Below are positions 18,452-28,811 of a DNA stretch of 64,000 bases, piece after piece. The notes below the pieces were generated by a model. The model was not told where the DNA came from. It saw only the letters and a program-made list of their open reading frames with translations, and ran no database searches. A program made the translations under genes and the position numbers. Within the stretch, counting starts at the first letter, position 1. Each line of letters begins with the position of its first letter. Source of the stretch: Marinomonas primoryensis (GTDB lineage: Bacteria; Pseudomonadota; Gammaproteobacteria; Pseudomonadales; Marinomonadaceae); assembly GCF_013372285.1 (NCBI RefSeq), contig NZ_CP054301.1, positions 2,032,001 to 2,096,000 on the forward strand. Direction: 5' to 3'.

Positions 18452-19546
18452 ATGAAGATGCGATTTAATACACAAGACGCCTTTATGCAGAGCATGGAAG
18501 AATCCATTCAAAAAAATGTATCTTTGGCCACCTATAACACCTTCCGTTTTACTTACCATGCCGAATACTTTGCCATAGCAGAAACATTAGACTCTTTAAA
18601 AAAACTGCTTGCTTGGGCCAATCATTTTAATCAAACCGTCACCATGATCGGCGGTGGTAGTAATTTACTCATCTCAGCCGATGTCACGGGACTGGTAATT
18701 ATTAATCGATTGTCTGGCATAAACGCAAGAGAGCACCGCGGGAATTTAGTCAGTTTAACGGTTGCTGCAGGTGAAAATTGGCACCAAGTGGTTGCATTCG
18801 CCGTACAAGAAGGCTGGTTTGGCATTGAAAATCTCGCGTTAATCCCAGGTACGATTGGCGCCGCACCGGTGCAAAACATTGGGGCTTATGGGGTTGAAAT
18901 AAAAGATGTTCTGGCACGCGTTCAGGTGATTGATAAAACATCTGGTGACGTTTATTGGATCAATGCAAGAGATTGTGGCTTTGCTTATAGAGACAGTTAT
19001 TTCAAAGGCAAATGGAAAGATAAGCTATTAATTACGTCGGTAGAGCTGTCATTGAAAAAACAGGCGGATTTATTACTGAGCTATGGCGGCTTGTCTGATC
19101 GTATTGAGGGTAAGCCTAGTCTGGCAAGCGTCTTTAAACTGGTGTGTGACGTCAGGAGTGAAAAATTACCTGATCCTACTGTGTTAGCAAACTCAGGCAG
19201 TTTTTTTAAGAATCCGATAATTAGCCAAGCCATACACTCAGATTTAAAGGTGCGTTTTCCAAATCTTGTATCATTTCCATTTGAGGATGGTTTTAAATTG
19301 GCGGCTGGGTGGTTGATAGATCAAGCAGGCTGGAAAGGCAAACAATATCAGGGCGTGGGTGTTTATGAAAAACAGGCATTGGTGCTGGTTAACTATTCAG
19401 AAGAAAATGCAGAACCCTTATTAGAATTAGAAGCTAAAATAAAGCAATCTATATTTGAATTATATGGCGTTGAATTAGAGCGTGAGCCCGTTCAATTGCC
19501 ACTGACTTCTCTTATCGAAACGGGTCATGTTGAGGCGACGAATTGA
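18452..19546 (+). CDS. murB: UDP-N-acetylenolpyruvoylglucosamine reductase MurB
   Basis: FAD enzyme that reduces UDP-GlcNAc-enolpyruvate to UDP-MurNAc in peptidoglycan synthesis. The FAD-binding signature [11 protein letters not shown] lies near residue 65, the [18 protein letters not shown] motif near 130, and the catalytic Ser is in NSGSFFKNP. At 364 aa it is the long type I form. Two further in-frame ATG codons within the first 15 codons make the exact start uncertain by a few residues. It overlaps murI by 4 bp. Confidence 0.95.
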   Translation: MKMRFNTQDAFMQSMEESIQKNVSLATYNTFRFTYHAEYFAIAETLDSLKKLLAWANHFNQTVTMIGGGSNLLISADVTGLVIINRLSGINAREHRGNLVSLTVAAGENWHQVVAFAVQEGWFGIENLALIPGTIGAAPVQNIGAYGVEIKDVLARVQVIDKTSGDVYWINARDCGFAYRDSYFKGKWKDKLLITSVELSLKKQADLLLSYGGLSDRIEGKPSLASVFKLVCDVRSEKLPDPTVLANSGSFFKNPIISQAIHSDLKVRFPNLVSFPFEDGFKLAAGWLIDQAGWKGKQYQGVGVYEKQALVLVNYSEENAEPLLELEAKIKQSIFELYGVELEREPVQLPLTSLIETGHVEATN

Positions 19547-20352
19547 AAATAGGAGTGATGGATTCTGGCGCTGGGGGGTTAACGATCCTCAATGCAATAC
19601 ATAAAAAACAACCTCATCTTGATTTAATTTATCTGGCAGACGATGCCTTCGCACCCTATGGAAATAAAAGTGTTGCTCAGCTTCAAGAGAGATTGATAAA
19701 AGTGGGTCGTTTTTTCGAGAAAGAAAACGTCTGCGCTATTGTTGTTGCTTGCAATACCGCCACCGTTACTGCTATTGATGCACTCAGAGCCAGCACATCC
19801 TTGCCTATTATTGGGGTTGAGCCTGCGGTAAAGCCCGCGTTTCGCCTTAGTAAGCAGCGTAAGGTAGCAGTATTGGCGACACCAGTTACTGCTGAAAGCG
19901 AGCGTTTGAATCAGCTGATTAACCTTTGGAAAGCTGACAGTCAGGTGTCGATTATGTCCAGCTCAACGTTGGCATTTGACATCGATGCTTGGCCAGAGAC
20001 GGAAGAAAAAATAAAACTCACGATCCAAGAACTAAGTCAGGAGATGCTCGCCAATAATATCGATACTTTAGTATTAGCCTGCACTCATTACCCCTTAGTA
20101 AAGCATTTTTTTGAACAAGTGCTAGGAAGTGAGTGTGAGATAATTGAACCAAGTGAAGGTGTTACAGCTCAATTGATTCGTCGCTTGGAAGAATCCTACC
20201 CTGAGAAAATGTGCGCACTGCGCGAGCCTAATTCTCAACAAGAAGGCAAGATTGAACTGTGCAGCTCTCTTGGTTTTAAAAACATGCAACGCCTTGTTTC
20301 TTGGGTTGTTGCATCGCAAGTCATCATCGATAAAAGACATGTCTATATTTAG
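19543..20352 (+). CDS. murI: Glutamate racemase MurI
   Basis: Interconverts L- and D-glutamate for peptidoglycan synthesis, without cofactor. The 269-aa protein has the two catalytic cysteines: Cys70 in VVACNTAT and Cys180 in LACTHYPL, with the N-terminal [11 protein letters not shown]. The TTG start overlaps the murB stop, and MKIGV is the expected family N-terminus. It closes the comEC-to-murI operon. Its 3' end overlaps that of the convergent patatin gene by 4 bp. Confidence 0.95.
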   Translation: MKIGVMDSGAGGLTILNAIHKKQPHLDLIYLADDAFAPYGNKSVAQLQERLIKVGRFFEKENVCAIVVACNTATVTAIDALRASTSLPIIGVEPAVKPAFRLSKQRKVAVLATPVTAESERLNQLINLWKADSQVSIMSSSTLAFDIDAWPETEEKIKLTIQELSQEMLANNIDTLVLACTHYPLVKHFFEQVLGSECEIIEPSEGVTAQLIRRLEESYPEKMCALREPNSQQEGKIELCSSLGFKNMQRLVSWVVASQVIIDKRHVYI

Positions 20353-21494
20353 CCGTTATTTTCAAAGAAGGCGAGAATTCGGTCTTTTTCCCACATGGCA
20401 TCCTTATGGCCTAATTCAATCAGCGCTCGGCAGTATTGCGGCGTGAACAATAGATAACTCGCGGCTGAACTGGTTTTTTCAGACGTTGATCCACCGGCTG
20501 CTTTTAACAAGACCCGAATTTTTTTAGGCAGAGTGGCAAGATAGTGGTGTGCAATTTCATTTAGCTCTTCAGATGGTGAAATAATCAATGTCTCTGTCGG
20601 CAAGTTTTGATGATTGGCTCTTTTTTCTTTAGGAAGGTCACGAATAAGATTATTCATGATTTCTAATTGATAAATATCATCTTCAAGGTTGTCGATAAAG
20701 GCACTGTTTAATAATTGGCCGAGAATTTGCGCCATACTGGGGGCGCTGGACTCTACGTCTATATCAGGAGCAGACCACTTTTTAGGGCTTCTGTTTCCAC
20801 TTACGCCAATAATAAATAGTTTTTCAGCGCCCAGCTTCAATGCTGGATAAATTGCTGACTTTTGTCGTATAGCGCCGTCGCCATAATAATGGTTTTGTAT
20901 TTTATGAGCAGGAAAGATAGTGGGGATTGCGCTGGAAGCAAGTAGATGGTCAACCCCCAAATCCGCTATAACGCCTTTTCGCCTATTGCCTTTCCATGGT
21001 TGAAGATCCTGAGAGCCTTGAAAAAAGGTCGTGGATTCACCCGTACTGTAACTCATCGCGGTAATAGCGAGTGCTTTGAGCTGTTTGTTTTCAATGGCAG
21101 TATTGATCCTAGAAAAGTCCAAATGATTTGTTAAGAGCTCTTTTAATGGTGTGTTGTCCATCAGTGCGATAGAAGTATCACTGTTATGGAGATGGAAAAG
21201 GGATAATAAGGTTTTTGTAACAGAGCTTGCTACAGGCCAGCGACCTACACTGTAAATTTGATCTGGTGTTAAATGGCGCCATACGAATGCTAAAGTAGAG
21301 ACAGCCTTAGAAAAATTATTCGCATGAGAAGCAAGCATGGTTGCATTTAGCGCGCCTGCAGAGGTTCCGCATAATATTGAAAAAGGCAATGGCGTATTCT
21401 TTGGAAGCATTTTCCCCATGGCAGATAGAACCCCAACTTGGTAGGCTGCGCGAGCACCACCACCGGATAATATGAGAGCATTGTTATTTGGCAT
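20349..21494 (-). CDS. Patatin-like phospholipase family protein
   Basis: A 381-aa predicted serine lipid hydrolase. The N-terminal patatin domain has the oxyanion hole [11 protein letters not shown] (from residue 11), the nucleophile Ser45 in GTSAG and the dyad Asp206 in DGA. The C-terminal third has no recognisable motif. There is no signal peptide, so it should be cytoplasmic or membrane-associated from inside. It stands alone on the minus strand, convergent with murI. The substrate is not known. Confidence 0.9.
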   Translation of the reverse strand: MPNNNALILSGGGARAAYQVGVLSAMGKMLPKNTPLPFSILCGTSAGALNATMLASHANNFSKAVSTLAFVWRHLTPDQIYSVGRWPVASSVTKTLLSLFHLHNSDTSIALMDNTPLKELLTNHLDFSRINTAIENKQLKALAITAMSYSTGESTTFFQGSQDLQPWKGNRRKGVIADLGVDHLLASSAIPTIFPAHKIQNHYYGDGAIRQKSAIYPALKLGAEKLFIIGVSGNRSPKKWSAPDIDVESSAPSMAQILGQLLNSAFIDNLEDDIYQLEIMNNLIRDLPKEKRANHQNLPTETLIISPSEELNEIAHHYLATLPKKIRVLLKAAGGSTSEKTSSAASYLLFTPQYCRALIELGHKDAMWEKDRILAFFENNG

Positions 21495-21754
21495 AAGGAC
21501 TCGATTAGTCGGATTTTTTTCAAGTATTTATTTGTATCCCATAAAATACTGGTTTCTTCTATAAAAACAACCACTCAGTGGACAATAGTGTGTTGAAGTC
21601 TTACCCATAAGGCCATGTATTGATATAAGTATTTTGAATATTGATTGACCTTTGTTATTACAAAAAGTGGACTGTATCGACAATGTCGTTCACAATCTCA
21701 TCTATACTTTATATGAAAACTTTTTATTTATAATAATAAAAAAGGGTGTATTAA

Positions 21755-22879
21755 ATGAATTCTTCAGTCGTCATTAGTGGGGTCGGTTTATGGACTCCAG
21801 AACACAGCATTAGTAATGAAGAGCTAGTTACAAGCTACAACGCTTGGGCGGAACTTTTTAACCTAGAAAACGAAACAGCAATTAAAGCGGAAGAGATGGA
21901 GGCAAAACCTCTTTCTAGTGCGGCTTTTATTGAAAAGGCATCTGGTATCAAAAGCCGTTATATCTATTCAAAAAAGGGGGCTTTAGACATACACCGCATG
22001 CGCCCGATTCTTGACGTACGAGAGGATGATCAAGTCTCTCATCAAGCTGAAATGGCGATTGCTGCGGCACAAAAAGCCTTGAGTGCCGCGAATAAAACCG
22101 CCGCTGATATCGATATGGTCATTGTGTCTTGTGCTTATACTCAGCGTTCTTATCCTGCTATTGCCATTGAAGTGCAAGCGGCGTTAGGAATTGAAGGGTT
22201 CGGCTTTGATATGCTAGTGGCTTGTTCTGCTGCGACCTTTGGTCTGCAAAGAGCAGTTGATGCAGTGAAGGCGGGCACCTCAAAGGGCGTTCTCGTCATC
22301 AACCCAGAGCTTACTTCCCCTCAAGTCAACTATATGGACAGAGATTCACACTTCATCTTTGGTGATGTGGCGACGGCTGTAGTGGTAGAAAGTAGTGAAA
22401 CCTGTCAGTCAGCACACGCCTTTGATGTGCTTAGTACAAAATGTGTCACGTCTTATTCAAATAATATTCGATCTAACTTTGGATACTTAACGCGAACCAC
22501 CGACGAAGACCCTTATTCTGCAGATAAGTTGTTCTATCAAAATGGTCGAAAGGTTTTTAAAGAAGTTTGCCCTATGGCCGCTGATCATATTGAAAGCCAT
22601 TTGCTGAGCGAAGGCATTAATGTTTCCGCATTGAAACGTTGGTGGTTACATCAAGCCAATATCAACATGAACTTGCTGATCAGTAGACGACTGCTAGGGC
22701 GCGACGCGACGCTTGAAGAAGCACCAGTGGTTCTTGATGAGTACGCCAATACCGCCTCCGCGGGATCTATCATTGCGTTTGCCAAGTACCATGATGATTT
22801 AAGCGCCGGTGATCTTGGTGTGATCTGCTCTTTTGGAGCAGGTTACTCGATTGGCAGTTTAATCCTTCGGAAACGATAA
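21755..22879 (+). CDS. Beta-ketoacyl-ACP synthase III (FabH-like)
   Basis: A 374-aa thiolase-fold condensing enzyme. The Cys-His-Asn triad is visible as Cys157 (LVACSAAT), His299 (WLHQANINMN) and Asn332 (EYANTASAGS). It is longer than classical FabH (~320 aa), because of an insertion in the first 90 residues, and matches the long FabH2-like group of Pseudomonas and marine relatives. It stands outside a fab cluster, so it may prime fatty-acid synthesis from unusual acyl-CoAs or act in another acyl pathway; this is inference. A 260-bp gap precedes it. Confidence 0.88.
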   Translation: MNSSVVISGVGLWTPEHSISNEELVTSYNAWAELFNLENETAIKAEEMEAKPLSSAAFIEKASGIKSRYIYSKKGALDIHRMRPILDVREDDQVSHQAEMAIAAAQKALSAANKTAADIDMVIVSCAYTQRSYPAIAIEVQAALGIEGFGFDMLVACSAATFGLQRAVDAVKAGTSKGVLVINPELTSPQVNYMDRDSHFIFGDVATAVVVESSETCQSAHAFDVLSTKCVTSYSNNIRSNFGYLTRTTDEDPYSADKLFYQNGRKVFKEVCPMAADHIESHLLSEGINVSALKRWWLHQANINMNLLISRRLLGRDATLEEAPVVLDEYANTASAGSIIAFAKYHDDLSAGDLGVICSFGAGYSIGSLILRKR

Positions 22880-22895
22880 TCCCCGATTACACTCC

Positions 22896-22959
22896 GTTAA
22901 GTCATTGAAACTGTAATAGATATAAGAGAGACTGATTATATCCGTTTCAAAGACTTAAC
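22896..22959 (+). promoter_or_regulatory. Two-tier hairpin immediately before the pgm ribosome-binding site
   Basis: Outer arms GTTAAGTCATTGAAAC (22896-22911) and GTTTCAAAGACTTAAC (22944-22959) pair with one mismatch. Inner arms GATATAA (22919-22925) and TTATATC (22936-22942) pair perfectly around a 10-base loop. The right arm ends next to AGGG, 12 bases before the pgm ATG. There is no T-run, so a simple terminator is unlikely; it could be a leader structure or a protein operator. Confidence 0.55.
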
Positions 22960-22971
22960 AGGGCTTACAAT

Positions 22972-24618
22972 ATGGCAATTCATCCTCAAGCTGGACAGCT
23001 TGCTCCGCATACTTCTCTGGTAAATTTACCTGAACTCATGACGGCTTATTATTTAAAAAAGCCTCGAGTGATTACTCATCCAGATGAATGTGTGAGTTTT
23101 GGTACCTCAGGACACCGAGGCAGTGCTTTACTCGCCAGTTTTAATGAAGATCACATTCTTGCTATCACTCAAGCCATTGCTGAGTACCGTCAAGCTCAAC
23201 ATATTTCAGGACCACTTTACCTAGGCAAAGACACTCATGCTTTGTCTGAAGCCGCTTTTCAAACCGCGTTGAGTGTCTTTACCGCGAATGGCGTCCGAGT
23301 TCGTACTCAGCTCAATGGAGGCTTCACGCCCACGCCTGTTATTTCTCATGCTGTCTTGACGCACAATAATAAAACACAGACTGACCTTAGTGACGGCATT
23401 GTCATTACGCCTTCTCATAACCCACCAGAAGATGGTGGTATTAAATACAATTCTATAAAAGGTGGACCTGCAGACAAAGACATAACGGATTGGGTTGCAA
23501 AAAGAGCGAATGCTTTACTGAAAGGAAACTTACACGGTGTGAAGCGATTTTCTATAGAAGAGATAGAAGAGAGCGGGTTAGTTGAGCCTTTTGATTACAT
23601 TAATCATTATGTAAACGATCTTGAAAATGTCATCGATATGCAAGCCATTGCAAACGCCAAAATTCGAATTGGTGTTGATCCAATGGGGGGGGCAGGTATT
23701 CATTATTGGAAGCCTATTGCAAAAAAATATGGCTTAGACATTACCGTTGTAAACTCAGAAGTTGATCCAACGTTTCGTTTTGTTCCGTTGGATAAAGACG
23801 GTCGTATTCGCATGGATTGTTCTTCCCCATATTCCATGCAAGGTTTGCTCAAGTTAAAAAATGATTTTGATATTGCGGTGGGTAATGACCCTGACTATGA
23901 TCGTCATGGCATTGTCTGTGCTCAATCCGGCTTAATGAATCCTAATGCCTATCTTGCAGTGGCAATCGAATATTTAGCACAACACAGAGCACAATGGCCC
24001 CAAGACATTCAGTTTGGAAAAACCTTGGTGTCCAGTGGCATGATTGATCGTGTTGTAAATGGCCTTGGTCGCCGACTTTGCGAAGTGCCCGTCGGCTTTA
24101 AGTGGTATGTCGAAGGTATGTTTGAAGGTTCTATGGCATTTGGGGGCGAAGAGAGTGCAGGGGCTTCTTTTCTACGTAAAGACGGCACCGTTTGGACGAC
24201 CGATAAAGATGGATTCATTATGGCGTTACTTGCAGCGGAAATCTTAGCGGTAACAGGAAAGGATCCACAGACATTGTATGAGGCTCAAGTAGCTAAGTAT
24301 GGCCAGCCCTTTTATAAACGCATTGATGTTGCAGCAACCTCGGCGCAAAAATCATTATTAGGTGCGCTAGATGCAAACAATGTGACGCAAACCGAATTAG
24401 CGGGCGAAACGATTGTCTCTGTTCTAACTCATGCTCCGGGCAATGGAGCCGCCATTGGTGGTTTAAAAGTGTCTACCGAGAATGGTTGGTTTGCCGCCAG
24501 GCCATCCGGCACAGAAAATGTGTACAAAATCTATTTGGAAAGTTTTATTTCAGAAGAACATCTTGCCAAGCTGGAAGAGGAGGCGAAAGCCTTAGTGAAT
24601 AAAGTACTAGACAACTAA
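22972..24618 (+). CDS. pgm: Phosphoglucomutase (alpha-D-glucose phosphate-specific)
   Basis: Interconverts glucose-1-phosphate and glucose-6-phosphate, linking glycolysis with glycogen and surface-sugar synthesis. The 548-aa protein has the four phosphohexomutase signatures: GTSGHRG near residue 45, the phosphoserine loop [11 protein letters not shown] (Ser148), the metal loop [10 protein letters not shown] near 305 and the phosphate-binding [11 protein letters not shown] near 510. Length and motifs match E. coli Pgm. The ribosome site is a modest AGGG directly after a large hairpin, which may influence translation. A strong terminator follows. Confidence 0.96.
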   Translation: MAIHPQAGQLAPHTSLVNLPELMTAYYLKKPRVITHPDECVSFGTSGHRGSALLASFNEDHILAITQAIAEYRQAQHISGPLYLGKDTHALSEAAFQTALSVFTANGVRVRTQLNGGFTPTPVISHAVLTHNNKTQTDLSDGIVITPSHNPPEDGGIKYNSIKGGPADKDITDWVAKRANALLKGNLHGVKRFSIEEIEESGLVEPFDYINHYVNDLENVIDMQAIANAKIRIGVDPMGGAGIHYWKPIAKKYGLDITVVNSEVDPTFRFVPLDKDGRIRMDCSSPYSMQGLLKLKNDFDIAVGNDPDYDRHGIVCAQSGLMNPNAYLAVAIEYLAQHRAQWPQDIQFGKTLVSSGMIDRVVNGLGRRLCEVPVGFKWYVEGMFEGSMAFGGEESAGASFLRKDGTVWTTDKDGFIMALLAAEILAVTGKDPQTLYEAQVAKYGQPFYKRIDVAATSAQKSLLGALDANNVTQTELAGETIVSVLTHAPGNGAAIGGLKVSTENGWFAARPSGTENVYKIYLESFISEEHLAKLEEEAKALVNKVLDN

Positions 24619-24632
24619 ACTTTATGCTTATC

Positions 24633-24663
24633 AAAAATGCCGCTGATGAAGCGGCATTTTTTA
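24633..24663. terminator. Intrinsic terminator after pgm
   Basis: The 12-bp arms AAAAATGCCGCT and AGCGGCATTTTT enclose a 5-base loop and end in T-rich sequence. The left A-run would also let it act on minus-strand transcripts ending at 24707. Confidence 0.85.
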
Positions 24664-24706
24664 TTTTTCCTGATGAGCAGGCAGTACTTTTAGTAGAGTG
24701 AGAGAG

Positions 24707-25447
24707 TCAAACAGCCGACAAACGAGACAACCATTTAGTTAATTGAAAACCCATGTGATTGCTCAGGCTTAGAGCGTGTGCTTTGAGCTCTTTTGCATTG
24801 CCATGGTTCATTCTTTTACCCGCAATAATCACCCAGTTACCACCGCCTGTATCTAATGCACGAACATCAATGAAGTGTTTTTTAATGATGTCAGTGAGGT
24901 CTTGGTTATTTTTGTCATTCATCCAGCAATTTAGGACAAGCCAGCCGTCATCTTTGATATTTTTAGCACAGTTCTCAATAAAGCTCGCCTGTAAAACGCC
25001 CTGATCCATACCTTCAGTGTTGTAAAGGTCCGTCATGAGTAAGTCGACTTTCTTAGGTAGGCCTTCTGCCATGCAATCAATGGCGTTTGCCACGTTTAAT
25101 GTAATCCGCTTGCCTCTTGGAAGTTTGAAATACATTTCAGCAGCATCCATTACTTCTTGACGTAGTTCTACTGCAGTAATGTGTATAGCGGGTACTGCAT
25201 GGTGTAAAGCATGAAGTAATGCACCACCACCTAACCCTAAAATACACACTCTTTTAGGCTCGCAGAACAATAAAGGCAGCATCATGGCTTGGGTGTATTC
25301 GTGTTGCAAAATGTGCGGTGTAGAAAGGCGAATACGACTTTGCTCATCACCTTCTGCAAAGGACAAAACTCGATACTGACCATCATCAAAAATGCGAATA
25401 GGGCCTAGATCATCGGCGCTATCGTGTAATAAATTTTGGTGACTCAT
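24707..25447 (-). CDS. Spermidine-synthase-like methyltransferase-fold protein
   Basis: A 246-aa protein with the Rossmann fold of the spermidine/spermine synthase family. The nucleotide-binding loop is CILGLGGGALLHAL, followed by the acidic VELRQEV and LLMTDLYN. The N-terminal beta-strand domain of true SpeE is shortened, and the aspartate pair that binds the polyamine (usually DSSDP-like) is replaced by TDLYN, so real aminopropyl transfer is doubtful. It lies 71 bp downstream of ydiJ on the same strand. A role in polyamine metabolism is only suggested by the fold. Confidence 0.75.
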   Translation of the reverse strand: MSHQNLLHDSADDLGPIRIFDDGQYRVLSFAEGDEQSRIRLSTPHILQHEYTQAMMLPLLFCEPKRVCILGLGGGALLHALHHAVPAIHITAVELRQEVMDAAEMYFKLPRGKRITLNVANAIDCMAEGLPKKVDLLMTDLYNTEGMDQGVLQASFIENCAKNIKDDGWLVLNCWMNDKNNQDLTDIIKKHFIDVRALDTGGGNWVIIAGKRMNHGNAKELKAHALSLSNHMGFQLTKWLSRLSAV

Positions 25448-25518
25448 GGTATTCCTTAATAGGGGAAAAGAAGACTCGGAATTCCGAGTCTTGATGGTTG
25501 TGTGATATCTGCCAATAT

Positions 25519-28500
25519 TTAATCGACAGTGGCTTCTCTTAAATGTTTTAAGAGCACCTGTATCGGATGAGGGATGGCGACATCGTCAAAGCGTTTTACT
25601 TGGCTTCGACAAGAATAACCTGTTGCGACCAATTTTTCGATCAATACAGGGTTGTCTACTTTTTCTTTCCATGAAAGTTCATAAATGGTTTTTGATGTTT
25701 CTTGGTTGGCTGACTCGTGACCGTAAGTCCCCGCCATGCCGCAGCAGCCAACATTTTCAACTTTTAACTCAAGCCCGAGTATGCTGTAAATTTTTTGCCA
25801 GTCTTGAATCGAGGCAGCTGCATTGGTTTTTTCTGTGCAGTGTGTCATTAGGTGATAGGTTGAATTATCGCACATTAAAGGCTGCTTGATGAGGTGCTCG
25901 CTTTTTTGAGCTAACCATTCTTGCATGAGTTGGATTTTTGGCACTTGTCGGCTGTTACTAAACGCTTTTGTGTATTCCGCTCGATAAGTTAGCGTCATAG
26001 ATGGGTCAATACCAATAAAAGGTAGACCATAAAACGATAATCTTTGTAGCATATCGAGATTTTTACGGGCGGTATTATTAAACGCTTTTATAAAACCGTG
26101 AACGTGCAATGGTTTGCCGTTGGGCATGTAGGGTGCGAGGTAGGCTTGAAAGCCAAGGCGACTTAACGTTTCCATCGTATCTAATACCAGTTGAGTTTCA
26201 AAATAACTGGTAAAAGCATCTTGGACGACAATTACGGCGCGAGATCTGTCTTTTGGACTTAATGATTCAATGGCCAACGGCGTGGCTAAACGAATACCTC
26301 GACGTGACATTTCTTTTTTAAGGTTGAGTGTGCTCAGTGTTGGATTATCGGTTAGGCCAATATACTTGCTACTAACATGATTTACCCAACGCCGACGTAC
26401 TAACCAGTTATAGGGTTGAGGGAAAAGGGCCATCGTTGGCATCATAAACTCTAAAGAACCAACTAGGTAATCTTTGACTGGCCGTAAATATCGACTGTAA
26501 TAAAGTTCAAGAAAATTGGCTCTAAACTCTGGTACATCCACTTTAATAGGGCATTGTCCTACACAGGATTTACACGCTAAACACCCCATCATGGCGTCAT
26601 GAACTTCGTTAGAAAAATCATAATCCCCACGGCGTTTTGCCAGTGTATTTTTCAATCGAGGGAGAAAACTGATTAAAAAGTGACTGCTTTTGGCTTCTTT
26701 ACTTGCTTGCACTGTATCAACATCTTGCGCACTCATGCCGCGCAACCATTCACGCATCAAGGACGCTCGACCTTTTGGTGAATGCCTACGATCTCGTGTA
26801 CCTTTCCAAGAAGGACACATAGCATCATTAGGGTCGAAATTGTAACAAGCGCCGTTGCCATTACAGTACATTCCTTCTTTAAATTGATCTCTATTTTTAA
26901 GAGGAATCTGACGATCAAATTGGCCGCGTAGTGGGACGCTGTCTATTTTTAGCAAATCAGCACCCAACTCAAAAGGAGTGGCAATTTTACCAGGATTCAA
27001 TTGATTTCTTGGATCAAAAGCGCCTTTCACTTGCTGAATACTAGGATACAGTTTCCCGAAGAAGGCAGGCGCGTATTCGGAGCGTACGCCTTTGCCGTGT
27101 TCGCCCCACAATAAACCATTGTATTTTTGAGTAAGAGCAACCACTTTGTCAGTAATTTCTCGAATCATAGGCTCTTGAGATTCATTTTTGAGATCCAAGG
27201 CTGGGCGGACATGTAATACACCTGCGTCAACATGGCCAAACATGCCATATTGAACATGATAACTGTCAAGCACAGCACGAAACTCCATGATGAAATCCGC
27301 GAGATTCTCTGGTGGTACCGCCGTATCTTCTACAAAAGGAATGGGGCGTTTATCCCCTTTAGCATTGCCTAATAAGCCAACGGATTTTTTCCGCATAGCC
27401 CACAGTTTGTTGACGTTTTCATGCCCCATGGCGATGGTGTAACCTAGGGCGCTACTGCCACCTGATTTTGCTAGGATATCTAGAGCATCAGTAAGAATCT
27501 TAACTTTTTCGGTGACGTCTTGCTCGTCGTCGCCCGTATATTCCACTAGGTTAATGCCTTGGATGTTTTCTCCTGTGTGTTGAGGAAAAAACTCGGAGAC
27601 GGAATTCCAAATGCTGTCACCTTTTGCAAGGCCTAACACTTTAGAGTCGACGGTTTCGATGGACGTAGGTTTAGCTGCAAGTAATTTGCGCGCATGACGC
27701 AACGAGCCTTCAAAACTGTCATAGCGAATATTCACTAAAGCTGCATGCGTAGGAATAGTAAGAAGGTTTACTTTTGCTTCGACAATAAATCCCAATGTGC
27801 CTTCTGATCCGCACAACACAGAATTCATATTGAAACGTCCGTCTTCGGTACGTATATGCGCTAAATCATAGCCTGTTAAACAACGGTTCAACGCAGGAAA
27901 AGAGTCCTTTATTTCTTGAGCTTTACTTTTTTGGATTGAATCAACGATACGGTGAGCATGGGCAGAATAGTCGCTGCCGCTTTGAATTTTAGCCAGCGAA
28001 TCATCATTAATGGGGGAAGAGTCAAGCAGGTAACCATCCAATAATACCGTTTTAAGTGATAAAACATGGTCACGCGTTTTTCCGTACATTACGGAGCCTT
28101 GTCCGCTGGCATCGGTATTTATCATGCCGCCAATGGTAGCTCGGTTGCTGGTTGATAACTCGGGGGCAAAAAACAATCCATGAGGTTTGATGGCTTTGTT
28201 AAGCTGATCTTTTACCACCCCAGCTTCGACCCGAGCCCAACCCTCTTCTGTATTGATTTCCAATATATGATTCATGTGCTTGGATAAATCTACCACCAAA
28301 CCATCCGTCAGTGATTGACCATTGGTTCCTGTGCCGCCACCTCTAGGACTTAATACAATATCTTGAAATTCTTCTTGATTTGACAGGCTAACCAGTAATT
28401 GGATGTCTTGAATGTTTTTAGGGTAAATAACCCCTTGAGGCAAAATCTGGTAGATAGAGTTGTCGGTTGAATGAACCACGCGGTTAGCATAATCAGGGTT

Positions 28501-28593
28501 GGTATCCCCTAAAAATCCTGAGGCTTTCAGGCGTTCGATGAAAGAAAGGTATTTAGCCTGAATTGGCGAGACTTCAGAAAGCCTTGGAATCAT
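25519..28593 (-). CDS. ydiJ: FAD-linked dehydrogenase with iron-sulfur domain (YdiJ-type D-2-hydroxyglutarate dehydrogenase)
   Basis: A 1024-aa fusion protein. The N-terminal half has a PCMH-type FAD-binding domain (PRGGGTGTNGQS near residue 85) and FAD-oxidase C-terminal domain. Then come 4Fe-4S motifs (CLACKSCVGQCP near 670) and a C-terminal part with the CCG-type motif GCCGMAG. Length and order match E. coli YdiJ, reported to oxidise D-2-hydroxyglutarate; the substrate here is by family. It stands alone apart from a possible link to the spermidine-synthase-like gene 71 bp downstream. Confidence 0.9.
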   Translation of the reverse strand: MIPRLSEVSPIQAKYLSFIERLKASGFLGDTNPDYANRVVHSTDNSIYQILPQGVIYPKNIQDIQLLVSLSNQEEFQDIVLSPRGGGTGTNGQSLTDGLVVDLSKHMNHILEINTEEGWARVEAGVVKDQLNKAIKPHGLFFAPELSTSNRATIGGMINTDASGQGSVMYGKTRDHVLSLKTVLLDGYLLDSSPINDDSLAKIQSGSDYSAHAHRIVDSIQKSKAQEIKDSFPALNRCLTGYDLAHIRTEDGRFNMNSVLCGSEGTLGFIVEAKVNLLTIPTHAALVNIRYDSFEGSLRHARKLLAAKPTSIETVDSKVLGLAKGDSIWNSVSEFFPQHTGENIQGINLVEYTGDDEQDVTEKVKILTDALDILAKSGGSSALGYTIAMGHENVNKLWAMRKKSVGLLGNAKGDKRPIPFVEDTAVPPENLADFIMEFRAVLDSYHVQYGMFGHVDAGVLHVRPALDLKNESQEPMIREITDKVVALTQKYNGLLWGEHGKGVRSEYAPAFFGKLYPSIQQVKGAFDPRNQLNPGKIATPFELGADLLKIDSVPLRGQFDRQIPLKNRDQFKEGMYCNGNGACYNFDPNDAMCPSWKGTRDRRHSPKGRASLMREWLRGMSAQDVDTVQASKEAKSSHFLISFLPRLKNTLAKRRGDYDFSNEVHDAMMGCLACKSCVGQCPIKVDVPEFRANFLELYYSRYLRPVKDYLVGSLEFMMPTMALFPQPYNWLVRRRWVNHVSSKYIGLTDNPTLSTLNLKKEMSRRGIRLATPLAIESLSPKDRSRAVIVVQDAFTSYFETQLVLDTMETLSRLGFQAYLAPYMPNGKPLHVHGFIKAFNNTARKNLDMLQRLSFYGLPFIGIDPSMTLTYRAEYTKAFSNSRQVPKIQLMQEWLAQKSEHLIKQPLMCDNSTYHLMTHCTEKTNAAASIQDWQKIYSILGLELKVENVGCCGMAGTYGHESANQETSKTIYELSWKEKVDNPVLIEKLVATGYSCRSQVKRFDDVAIPHPIQVLLKHLREATVD

Positions 28594-28811
28594 GTTTCAT
28601 CTCCACAAATGATGAGTGCGCAGATTTTAACAAAGAAACGAGCAATAAAGTGATATTTATCAGACGAAAAAAACGATTAGCAATACGTAAAAATATCATG
28701 ATCTAGATAAGTCAAAAGAGAGCGTTGCTAACTCAGTCAATGAGAATGCTCATAGCAATTAATATGTTACTCTTACGCTATTAAAGGCTTCTCATACGAT
28801 TAGGTTTATTT

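Noticed and set aside
21495-21754. Regulatory RNA in the 260-bp gap before the FabH-like gene
   Set aside because: Only weak promoter-like boxes (TTCACA and TATGAA) and no stable hairpin were seen.
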